Assembly (NCBI GenBank): GCA_050701635.1
Contig: JBOGDF010000362.1
Span: 1-5,420 of the forward strand
From: WHSM01 sp050701635
Lineage (GTDB): Bacteria > Actinomycetota > Actinomycetes > Mycobacteriales > Micromonosporaceae
Reading direction: 5' to 3'
Length of the DNA: 5,420 nt
The position numbers were made by a program, and so were the translations under genes. Below, one piece after another: positions 1 through 5,282 of this stretch. A model generated the notes under the pieces. That model saw only the letters and a program-made list of their open reading frames with translations. It was not told where the DNA came from and did not search any database. Position 1 is the stretch's first letter; every line of letters begins with the position of its first letter.

Positions 1-1118
1 GCTTCCCGGGTCGCGGCCGCCAGCTTGGTGGTGGCGGCGGAACGGGCCGCGGACCGGGCGGCGGCCCGCTCGGCGGGGGTCGCCGCGGAGCCGCTCTCCA
101 GCCGGATCCGGTCCAGCCGGCTCGCGATCCGGATCAGCCGGGCGGCCACGGTCGCGGCGTCGGCGGCCTCCGGGTCGTCCACGGACAGACCGGCGGCGGT
201 ACGCACCAGGTCGGCCAGCGGCGCCAGCCGGCGGTTCTCCCCGTACGCGGCGCACCGTACGGGGAGCACCCGGGCGCCGTGTTCGGCGGCGTACTTGGCG
301 GCTTCGGCGGCGAACCGGGTCTTGCCGGTCCCCGCCTCGGCGGTCAGCATCAACACCCGCGGCTCGCCCCGGTCGACCACCTCGGCGAGCCGGCTGGCGA
401 AGCGCCCCATCTCGGTCTCGCGACCCACGAACGGCGCCTCGTCGCCGAGCCCGGAGCGGGTGCCCGGGGCGTCGTGCAGGCCGAGCAGCTCGTACGCCGC
501 CACCGGCGCCCGCTTGCCCTTCAGCCGCAGCGGGCGTAGCTGGCGCCAGGCGGCGAGATGTCTCGTCGTCGCCGACGTACGGGCGCCGGCGTACACCGCA
601 CCGATCGACGCCGCGTCGGCGAGCCGGGCGGCGGTGTTGACGGTGTCGCCGATCACCGTGTACTCCAGCGCGGCCTGTACGCCGGCCACCACCACGCCGG
701 TGTTCAGCCCGACCCGCAGCCCCAGCGGTACGCCGCCGCCCTGCTCTACGTCGAGCACCTTGCGTACCGCCCGCTGCATGGCGAGCGCGGCGCGTACCGC
801 CCGCTCCGGGTCGTCCTCGTGCGCCACCGGGGCGCCGAAGACCGCCATGATGCCGTCGCCGGTGAGCTTGTCGACGTGGCCGCCGAACATCGTGACCGCG
901 CGGGCCAGCGCGGCGAGCACCCGGTCGGTGACCGCGCCCACCCGCTCCGGGTCGAGGTCTTCGGCCCACGCGGTGAAGTCGGACAGGTCTCCGAACAGCA
1001 CGGTGACCACGCGCCGCTCGGTGGTGGGCGCCGCGGCGGCGGCCGGCAGGGCGGCTCCGCAGTGGTGGCAGAACCGGGCTCCCGGCACCGGCACGGTGCC
1101 GCACACCAGGCAGATCAT
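1..1118 (-). CDS. Zinc-ribbon adenylate cyclase with C-terminal AAA/STAND-type ATPase, partial (3' end outside window)
   Basis: Predicted to make cAMP from ATP in the cytoplasm and couple this to a nucleotide-binding regulatory domain. The frame is open for 372 codons from ATG 1118 to the window edge, and the C-terminus is missing. Residues 1-20 form a zinc ribbon (C3, C6, C17, C20). Residues ~35-170 are a class III cyclase domain: metal Asp D44 in VLFGDLSDF and D88 in KLTGDGIMAVF, adenine-selecting pair K84 and D158, transition-state N161 and R165 in DTVNTAARL. All catalytic positions are present, so an active adenylate cyclase is likely. After a linker, PFVGRE (229-234) and AEAGTGKT (260-267) start an ATPase domain; the Walker A has Ala where the first Gly is usual. 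Members of this family are commonly near 1000 residues, with TPR-like repeats following. The start overlaps the MBL gene stop as ATGA (1118-1115), so translation is probably coupled. K84/D158 argue against guanylate cyclase. Confidence 0.9.
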   Translation of the reverse strand, partial: MICLVCGTVPVPGARFCHHCGAALPAAAAAPTTERRVVTVLFGDLSDFTAWAEDLDPERVGAVTDRVLAALARAVTMFGGHVDKLTGDGIMAVFGAPVAHEDDPERAVRAALAMQRAVRKVLDVEQGGGVPLGLRVGLNTGVVVAGVQAALEYTVIGDTVNTAARLADAASIGAVYAGARTSATTRHLAAWRQLRPLRLKGKRAPVAAYELLGLHDAPGTRSGLGDEAPFVGRETEMGRFASRLAEVVDRGEPRVLMLTAEAGTGKTRFAAEAAKYAAEHGARVLPVRCAAYGENRRLAPLADLVRTAAGLSVDDPEAADAATVAARLIRIASRLDRIRLESGSAATPAERAAARSAARSAATTKLAAATRE

Positions 1119-1996
1119 GGCTCGTTCGCAGCGTCAGCCGGCCCCGGCGGCGCGGCGGCACTGCCACGCGGCGGGTCGGCATGCACCTCGGGCTCCAGCT
1201 CGCCCAGCTCGGCGAGGTACGCCAGCTGCGCGTGTACGGACATCTCGGCGGCCGGCCAGAGTTTGCGGTCCACGTCGGCGTACACCACGGCGACCACATC
1301 GGCGGCGGTACGCGCGCCGGCCCGCAGCGCGGCGCGTACCTGGTCCAGGCGTTCGGCGCGGTGCGCCAGGTAGTGTGCGGCCGCCTCGGCGCAGTCCGCG
1401 AGCGCCGGCCCGTGGCCCGGCAGCACCGGCACCGGGCCGAAGCCGGCCAGCCGCCGCAGGCTGGCCAGGTAGTCGCCCAGGTCGCCGTCCGGCCAGGTCA
1501 CCACGGTGGTGCCGCGCCCGAGCACGGTGTCCCCGGTGAGCACCCCAGGCTCATCGCCGCCGACCGCGAACGCCACCGAGTCCGCGGTGTGCCCCGGCGC
1601 CGCGACCACGGTCACGGTCAGCCCACCGGCTTCGACCACCTCGCCGTCGGCGAGCCGTGGCGCGGCCCGGCACCAGGCGGCGTCGGCGGCCCGTACGGGA
1701 GCCCCGGTCAGGGTCACGAACCGGTCCACCGCCTCGGTGTGGTCGAAGTGCCCGTGGGTGATCAGCACCAGCTCGACCGGCTCGCTGGCCAGCCGGGCCA
1801 GATGCGGCTCGTCGAGCGGCCCCGGATCGACCACCACGCAGCCGCGATGGCCTGCCGCCCGTAGCAACCAACTGTTGGTGCCGTCGAGTGTCATCGGGCC
1901 CGGGTTCGGCGCCAGTGCGAGCGTCGCCCACGACGGCGGAGCCACCGCTAATCGAGCCGCCGGTGACGTCAGGTGCCCCCCGGTACCCGTACTCAT
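1115..1996 (-). CDS. MBL-fold metallo-hydrolase, LACTB2/Rv3677c-like
   Basis: A 293-residue zinc hydrolase of the metallo-beta-lactamase superfamily, with no signal peptide, so cytoplasmic. Metal ligands are all visible: THGHFDH at 80-86 (H81, H83, D85, H86), H136 in APGHTADS, D156 in TGDTVLG and H195 in LPGHGP. The PGPMTLDGTNSWLL stretch at 32-45 and a helical, winged-helix-like C-terminal part (~220-270, with AEMSVHAQLAYLAELGELE) are typical of the LACTB2 / glyoxalase II-like branch rather than of true beta-lactamases. LACTB2 is an RNase in animals, but bacterial members mostly have unknown substrates, so no substrate is assigned. It is first in a unit with the cyclase (ATGA overlap). ATG 1996 is chosen because TACGAT ends 7 nt upstream and no Shine-Dalgarno is seen. 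The last ~20 residues are Pro/Ala-rich and probably disordered. In Mycobacterium the homologue sits beside a RidA gene; here about 2.5 kb separates them. Confidence 0.9.
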   Translation of the reverse strand: MSTGTGGHLTSPAARLAVAPPSWATLALAPNPGPMTLDGTNSWLLRAAGHRGCVVVDPGPLDEPHLARLASEPVELVLITHGHFDHTEAVDRFVTLTGAPVRAADAAWCRAAPRLADGEVVEAGGLTVTVVAAPGHTADSVAFAVGGDEPGVLTGDTVLGRGTTVVTWPDGDLGDYLASLRRLAGFGPVPVLPGHGPALADCAEAAAHYLAHRAERLDQVRAALRAGARTAADVVAVVYADVDRKLWPAAEMSVHAQLAYLAELGELEPEVHADPPRGSAAAPPGPADAANEP

Positions 1997-2003
1997 GCAG
2001 CCG

Positions 2004-2009
2004 ATCGTA
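2004..2009 (-). promoter_or_regulatory. Putative leaderless -10 element of the MBL-cyclase unit
   Basis: On the minus strand TACGAT (TAnnnT) ends 7 nt before ATG 1996, the spacing expected if the transcript begins at the start codon. No Shine-Dalgarno and no clear -35 hexamer are visible. The same arrangement occurs at the other four first genes of units here, which raises confidence. Confidence 0.5.
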
Positions 2010-2135
2010 CGGCCCGCGACCTAGACCACCGCCGCCGTCCCAGATCGGCGGTCGGCACTGTCCCCCCAGCGGTACCAGCAACCGATTTCCCCGACGCAGA
2101 CCGGACATCGCCCGAAAGCCGCGCGCCAGCCCGCT

Positions 2136-2141
2136 TAAGGT
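2136..2141 (+). promoter_or_regulatory. Putative -10 element (or Shine-Dalgarno) before the HipA-like kinase
   Basis: TAAGGT (TAnnnT) ends 6 nt before ATG 2148, fitting a leaderless transcript. The overlapping AAGGTGG (2137-2143) could equally act as a ribosome site on a longer transcript, so the reading is ambiguous. The 151-bp gap 1997-2147 carries this and the divergent MBL promoter; no strong operator palindrome was seen in it. Confidence 0.45.
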
Positions 2142-2147
2142 GGCGGC

Positions 2148-2894
2148 ATGTTGCGGGAGGTGACGGCGATCCGGTACGTGACGCCGCTGCGGGAGGGCGG
2201 CTCGCTGCCCGGCATCGTCGAGGCGGACGACCTCGGCACGTACGTGGCGAAGTTCCGCGGCGCCGGGCAGGGCCCGAGCGCGCTGGTCGCCGAGGTGATC
2301 ACCGGCGAGCTGGCGCGCCAGCTCGGGCTGAAGGTGCCGGAGCTGACGGTCATCGACATCGACCCGGTGATCGCCCGCGCCGAGCCCGACCAGGAGGTCC
2401 AGGACCTGCTGTACGCCAGCCCCGGCGCCAACCTGGGCGTCGACTTCCTCCCCGGCGCGCTCGGCTTCGACCCGTACGCCCACCCGGTCGACGCCGAGCT
2501 GGCGTCCGCGGTGCTGTGGCTGGACGCGTACACCTCTAATCCGGATCGCAGCTGGCGCAACCCGAACCTGCTGGTGTGGCACGGCGAGCTGTGGCTGATC
2601 GACCACGGTGCGGCGCTCTACTTCCACCACACCTGGCCGCGGGCGGCGGCCGCGGTGCACCGGCCGTACGACGCCACCGACCACGTGCTGCGCCGGCACG
2701 CCACCCGGCTCGCCGCCGCCGACACCCGGCTGGCCCCGCTGGTCACCCGCGACCTGCTCACCGAGTTGCTCGACCTGGTCCCCGACACCTGGCTGCCGGA
2801 CGAGCCCGACATCGCCCGCGCCCGGTACGTGGACCACCTCGCGGCGCGGGTCGCCGACCCTGCCCGCTGGCTCCCCACGGCGGCCGCCGCATGA
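2148..2894 (+). CDS. HipA-like kinase domain protein (HipA_2 type)
   Basis: A 248-residue protein resembling the compact HipA-like Ser/Thr kinase family. Visible elements: TYVAKFRGAGQG (31-42) with K35 as the likely ATP-binding lysine; a helix with E49 (ALVAEVITGELARQLGL), the probable Lys-Glu pair partner; a catalytic loop NPDRSWRNPN (131-140) with D133 as likely base and N138/N140 as metal ligand; and LIDHG (150-154) with D152 replacing the DFG-type Asp. It is much shorter than HipA (about 440 residues) and lacks the HipA N-terminal subdomain. Its substrate is unknown; HipA and HipT phosphorylate aminoacyl-tRNA synthetases, but that cannot be transferred here. The stop overlaps the start of the DUF3037 gene as ATGA (2891-2894), so the two are made together and may form a complex. 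No HipB-like helix-turn-helix protein is adjacent. ATG 2148 is supported by TAAGGT/AAGGTGG just upstream. The family call is strong; a toxin role is speculation. Confidence 0.85.
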   Translation: MLREVTAIRYVTPLREGGSLPGIVEADDLGTYVAKFRGAGQGPSALVAEVITGELARQLGLKVPELTVIDIDPVIARAEPDQEVQDLLYASPGANLGVDFLPGALGFDPYAHPVDAELASAVLWLDAYTSNPDRSWRNPNLLVWHGELWLIDHGAALYFHHTWPRAAAAVHRPYDATDHVLRRHATRLAAADTRLAPLVTRDLLTELLDLVPDTWLPDEPDIARARYVDHLAARVADPARWLPTAAAA

Positions 2895-3265
2895 CCCGCG
2901 ACCCCTTCGAGTACGCCGTGATCCGGCTGATCCCCCGGATCGAACGCGGCGAGCAGGTCAACGTCGGCGTGGTGCTGTACTGCCAGCGGCGGGACTTCCT
3001 CGCGGCGCGTACCCACCTCGACGAGGACCGGGTACGCGCCTTGGACCCGAGCGTCGACCTGACCGCCGTACACGCCGCGCTCCGCTCCTGGGAACACACC
3101 TGCCAGGAGGGCACCGCCGGCGGCGAGCGGATGAAACCGGGCGAGTGTTTCCGCTGGTTGACCGCGCCGCGCAGCACCATCGTGCAGTCCGGCCCGGTGC
3201 ACACCGGGCTCACGGCCGACCCCGGCGCCGACCTGGAGCGCCTGCTCGACCTCATGGTCCGGTAA
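2891..3265 (+). CDS. DUF3037 family protein
   Basis: A 124-residue soluble protein matching the DUF3037 family, whose function is unknown. The N-terminal signature is clear: FEYAVIRLIPRIERGEQ followed by VNVGVVLYC (residues 6-31), giving the aromatic-x-hydrophobic-R-x-x-P, GE and NVGV pattern of the family. There is no signal peptide or membrane segment. The middle is acidic and helical (HLDEDRVRALDPSVDLTAVHAALRSW region) and a short segment near 100 reads like a beta strand (RSTIVQSGPV). Full length, close to the family's usual size of roughly 120-130 residues. The ATG overlaps the kinase stop (ATGA) and no Shine-Dalgarno lies upstream, so translation probably depends on the kinase gene. From memory, DUF3037 genes are repeatedly found next to HipA-like kinase genes, which makes it a plausible partner, regulator or substrate; that is inference. 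Confidence 0.85.
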   Translation: MTRDPFEYAVIRLIPRIERGEQVNVGVVLYCQRRDFLAARTHLDEDRVRALDPSVDLTAVHAALRSWEHTCQEGTAGGERMKPGECFRWLTAPRSTIVQSGPVHTGLTADPGADLERLLDLMVR

Positions 3266-3315
3266 CGCACCAGCCGGCCGCCGTGCGACGCCAGTAACTC
3301 GGTTGAAGCGCGGCC

Positions 3316-3321
3316 TAGGCT
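3316..3321 (+). promoter_or_regulatory. Putative leaderless -10 element of the acetyltransferase gene
   Basis: TAGGCT (TAnnnT) ends 7 nt before GTG 3329, and no Shine-Dalgarno lies between them. It suggests the acetyltransferase has its own promoter inside the 63-nt gap after the DUF3037 gene instead of being the third gene of one operon. A convincing -35 hexamer is not visible. Confidence 0.45.
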
Positions 3322-3328
3322 GACAAGC

Positions 3329-4486
3329 GTGGAGATTCGTGAGCTGGACGCCGCCAATCTGGACGTCGCCTTCGACATCCGCAGCCGCTCCTTCGGGCTG
3401 CTCCCGGAATCCGCCCGCGCGGGCTGGCGGGCGCGCTGGGAACGCTCCGTCGCCGACCGCCTCGCCCTCGGCTGCTACGACGGCGGCGGTCACCTCGTCG
3501 CGGTCGCCCGGATCAACCGGTTCCGGCAGTGGTGGCAGGGGCGCAGCCTCCCGCTGGCCGGGATCGGCGGCGTGGTGGTCTCGCCCGAGGCGCGCGGCCA
3601 GGGCGTCGGCCGGCGGCTGATGCTCGGCATGCTGGACCACGCCCGGGACGGCGGCTACCCGCTCACGGCGCTCTACCCGGCGACGGTGCCGCTCTATCGG
3701 GGTTGCGGCTGGGAGTTCGCCGGCGCGCAGCACCTGGTCACGGTGCCCACCGAAGCGCTGCGCGGCCTCGGCGCCGGCCAGGTCCCGCTGCGCCGGGTCG
3801 ACCCGGACGACGCCGCGGAAATCCTTTCGGTGGTACGCGGCATCCACGCGGCCGCGCGTACCAGCGGCCCGATCGACTGGGAGGAGTCGGAGGTGCGCCT
3901 CTGGCTCGCCGACGACACCCCGTACGCGTACCTCGCCGCCGACGGTTTCCTGGCGTACCACTGGGACGGGGACAACCTCGAGGTGGACGAGCTGGTCGCC
4001 GGCTCCGAGGACACCGCCCGGGCGCTGTGGTCCCTGGTCGGCACCGGCTCCTCGATCGCGAAGCGGGTCAAGGCGTGCATCGGCCCCACCGACCCGCTGC
4101 GCTGGCTGACCCGGGAAGAGGTCGTCAAGCCGTACGACGAGAAACGGTGGATGCTCCGCGTGCTCGACCTTCCCGCCGCGCTCGCCGGCCGCGGCTACCC
4201 CGCCGGCGTCGACACCGAGCTGACCCTCACCGTCGAGGATCCGCAGCTGCCCGCGAACACCGGCACCTGGCGACTGTCGGTCACCGCCGGCACCGGCAAG
4301 GCGTCGGCGGTCGACCCCGACCCGGCCGCACTCCGGCTCGGCGCCAACGGCCTGGCAGCCCTGTACGCCGGCACCCCGCTCCCCACCCTCCGCGCCACCG
4401 GCCTAGCCACCGGAGGCGACCCCACCACCGACCCGCTGTACGACACGGTCTTCGTCGCCAACCCGTACCTACTCGACTACTTCTAG
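3329..4486 (+). CDS. Eis-type GNAT family N-acetyltransferase
   Basis: A 385-residue cytoplasmic acetyl-CoA-dependent acetyltransferase. The N-terminal GNAT domain shows VVVSPEARGQGVGRRLML (82-99); R89-G90-x-G92-x-G94 is the acetyl-CoA pyrophosphate loop. LYRGCGWEF (122-130) places Y123 where Eis has its catalytic Tyr (Y126 in M. tuberculosis). A second, degenerate GNAT-like domain (about 150-280) and an SCP2-like C-terminal domain (about 285-385) give the three-domain, ~400-residue Eis layout. The protein ends in LLDYF, and a C-terminal Phe carboxylate is the catalytic base in Eis, so the terminus looks functional. Eis enzymes acetylate amines, including aminoglycosides and polyamines, at several positions; the natural substrate here is unknown and resistance should not be assumed. 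GTG 3329 is chosen because TAGGCT lies 7 nt upstream and the GNAT domain begins at once (MEIRELDAANLD). It is convergent with the RidA gene, 46 nt apart. Confidence 0.88.
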   Translation: MEIRELDAANLDVAFDIRSRSFGLLPESARAGWRARWERSVADRLALGCYDGGGHLVAVARINRFRQWWQGRSLPLAGIGGVVVSPEARGQGVGRRLMLGMLDHARDGGYPLTALYPATVPLYRGCGWEFAGAQHLVTVPTEALRGLGAGQVPLRRVDPDDAAEILSVVRGIHAAARTSGPIDWEESEVRLWLADDTPYAYLAADGFLAYHWDGDNLEVDELVAGSEDTARALWSLVGTGSSIAKRVKACIGPTDPLRWLTREEVVKPYDEKRWMLRVLDLPAALAGRGYPAGVDTELTLTVEDPQLPANTGTWRLSVTAGTGKASAVDPDPAALRLGANGLAALYAGTPLPTLRATGLATGGDPTTDPLYDTVFVANPYLLDYF

Positions 4487-4520
4487 CCGGCACCGTCCCC
4501 CCGGCGGCTCCTCAAGAGCC
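4486..4520. terminator. Weak candidate bidirectional terminator between convergent genes
   Basis: The 46-nt gap between the acetyltransferase stop and the RidA stop contains two short inverted repeats: GCCGG (4486-4490) with CCGGC (4501-4505), and GGCTC (4506-4510) with GAGCC (4516-4520) around a CTCAA loop. Stems are only 5 bp and no T-run follows on either strand, so this is weak; actinobacterial terminators often lack the T-run. Confidence 0.25.
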
Positions 4521-4532
4521 AGCAGCGGCGAG

Positions 4533-5003
4533 TTAGTCAGTGACCTCGACGATGACTTCTACCTCGACCGGGGCGCCGAGCGGCAGCTCCGCGACGCCGA
4601 CCGCGCTGCGGGCGTGCTGACCAGCTTCACCGAACACGGCTCCGAAGAGTTCACTGGCGCCGTTGATCACGCCGGGCTGGCCGGTGAACCCGGGCGCCGA
4701 GGCGACGAAGCCGACCAGCTTGACCACCTTGGTGATCCGCTCGAGCCCGACCAGCGCGTCGATCGCGGCGAGCGCGTTCAGCGCACACACCCGCGCCAGG
4801 TCCTTCGCCTGCTCCGGCGAGACCCCGTCACCGACCTTGCCGCTGGCGGCCAGCTGCCCGTCCACCATCGGGACCTGGCCGGAGACGTACACGTGGTTGC
4901 CGCTCTGCACCGCCGGGAGGTACGCCGCCACCGGCGCCACCACCTCGGGCAGCCGCAGCCCCAGCTCCTTCAGCTTCGCCCGCGGATCGCTCACTGCACC
5001 CAT
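4533..5003 (-). CDS. RidA family protein (YjgF/YER057c/UK114, Rv3678c-like)
   Basis: A 156-residue member of the Rid superfamily, which forms trimers that bind small carbonyl or imine ligands; RidA itself hydrolyses reactive enamine/imine intermediates from PLP enzymes. The sequence shows YVSGQVP (39-45), NALAAIDALVGLE (76-88), ASAPGFTGQPGVINGASELF (101-120) and HARSAVGVAELPLGAPVEVE (130-149). R132 aligns with the catalytic Arg of RidA (R105 in E. coli). The long form and the FTGQPGVINGAS segment resemble the actinobacterial Rv3678c group more than canonical ~130-residue RidA, so true deaminase activity is not certain. ATG 5003 is preferred over in-frame GTG 4994 because GAGGAG (5016-5011) sits 7 nt upstream. 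It follows the DUF4177 gene by 58 nt on the same strand and probably shares its transcript. Confidence 0.92.
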   Translation of the reverse strand: MGAVSDPRAKLKELGLRLPEVVAPVAAYLPAVQSGNHVYVSGQVPMVDGQLAASGKVGDGVSPEQAKDLARVCALNALAAIDALVGLERITKVVKLVGFVASAPGFTGQPGVINGASELFGAVFGEAGQHARSAVGVAELPLGAPVEVEVIVEVTD

Positions 5004-5009
5004 GGTTCG

Positions 5010-5040
5010 GCTCCTCGCTCGCTCCGCTCCTCGCTCGCTG
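5010..5040. repeat. Short tandem repeat carrying the RidA ribosome site
   Basis: Two copies of GCTCCTCGCTCGCT (plus-strand reading) lie at 5010-5023 and 5026-5039, with a 16-bp period. Read on the minus strand, each copy contains GAGGAG; the copy nearer the gene (5016-5011) is 7 nt from ATG 5003 and is a good Shine-Dalgarno. It lies in the 58-nt spacer between the DUF4177 and RidA genes. The sequence could be a dispersed genomic repeat, which a single window cannot show. Confidence 0.75.
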
Positions 5041-5061
5041 CGATGCTCACTCCCGGTCGCC

Positions 5062-5223
5062 TCACGCCTCCCCCTTCGGACGCTTCAGGTATGCGACCAG
5101 TTGCTCGGAGTTCGGGCCGGGGATCACGGCGACCAGCTCCCAGCCGTCGTCGCCCCAGGTGTCCAGGATCTGCTTCGTCGCGTGCACCAGCAGCGGCACG
5201 GTGGCGTACTCCCATTTCTGCAT
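5062..5223 (-). CDS. Small DUF4177 family protein (Rv3678A-like)
   Basis: A 53-residue protein beginning MQKWEYATVPLLVHATKQIL and continuing through DTWGDDGWELVAVIPGPNSEQ to a Lys/Arg-rich end (YLKRPKGEA). The KWEY start, followed by a short helix and the G-x-x-GWELV motif at 24-31, is the DUF4177 pattern. Function is unknown. It has no signal peptide or membrane segment and looks like a single small alpha/beta unit. It heads a minus-strand pair with the RidA gene, an arrangement known from mycobacteria (Rv3678A then Rv3678c), so a role linked to the RidA protein is possible but unproven. The start is supported by TAGGGT 6 nt upstream and by the motif beginning at residue 1. The gene is short, but the family match and conserved position make it real. 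Confidence 0.88.
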   Translation of the reverse strand: MQKWEYATVPLLVHATKQILDTWGDDGWELVAVIPGPNSEQLVAYLKRPKGEA

Positions 5224-5229
5224 GTCGGC

Positions 5230-5235
5230 ACCCTA
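5230..5235 (-). promoter_or_regulatory. Putative leaderless -10 element of the DUF4177-RidA unit
   Basis: On the minus strand TAGGGT (TAnnnT) ends 6 nt before ATG 5223 with no Shine-Dalgarno between them. It lies back to back with the plus-strand element at 5270, so the 59-nt intergenic region (5224-5282) would hold two divergent promoters. No clear -35 hexamer is visible for either. Confidence 0.5.
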
Positions 5236-5269
5236 ACGCGACCGCCCCCACCCACTGGCGCGCCGGCAC

Positions 5270-5275
5270 TACTGT
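5270..5275 (+). promoter_or_regulatory. Putative leaderless -10 element of the right-edge gene
   Basis: TACTGT (TAnnnT) ends 7 nt before ATG 5283, and no Shine-Dalgarno lies in the intervening GC-rich bases. This supports ATG 5283 as the start of the gene at the right edge. Confidence 0.5.
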
Positions 5276-5282
5276 GGCGCGC

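Noticed and set aside
762..805. Direct repeat GCGTACCGCCCGCT at 762-775 and 792-805
   Set aside because: It lies inside the cyclase coding region and encodes two similar Arg-Ala-Val-Arg segments on a helix (residues ~106-119); codon reuse explains it.
25..1539. 504-residue plus-strand open frame antisense to the cyclase and MBL genes
   Set aside because: Its product is Arg/Ala/Ser/Pro-rich low complexity with no family motif, and the opposite strand carries intact cyclase and MBL catalytic motifs. Long antisense open frames are expected at this G+C content.
1997..2147. Search for an operator, riboswitch or small gene in the divergent intergenic region
   Set aside because: Only short GC-rich partial palindromes (for example around CGATCG at 2002-2007) were found; none is long enough to call beyond the two -10-like elements.
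1551..2837. 428-residue minus-strand open frame spanning the MBL 5' half, the intergenic region and most of the kinase gene
   Set aside because: It is a frame shadow: it overlaps two well-supported genes, runs across the divergent promoter region and has no recognisable domain.
2618..3961. 447-residue minus-strand open frame antisense to kinase, DUF3037 and acetyltransferase genes
   Set aside because: Arg/Ala/Gly-rich shadow of three plus-strand genes with clear motifs; no independent start signal seen.
4994..5003. GTG 4994 as an alternative RidA start
   Set aside because: It would give MSDPRAKL..., which is plausible, but GAGGAG is positioned 7 nt from ATG 5003 and no better site serves GTG 4994.
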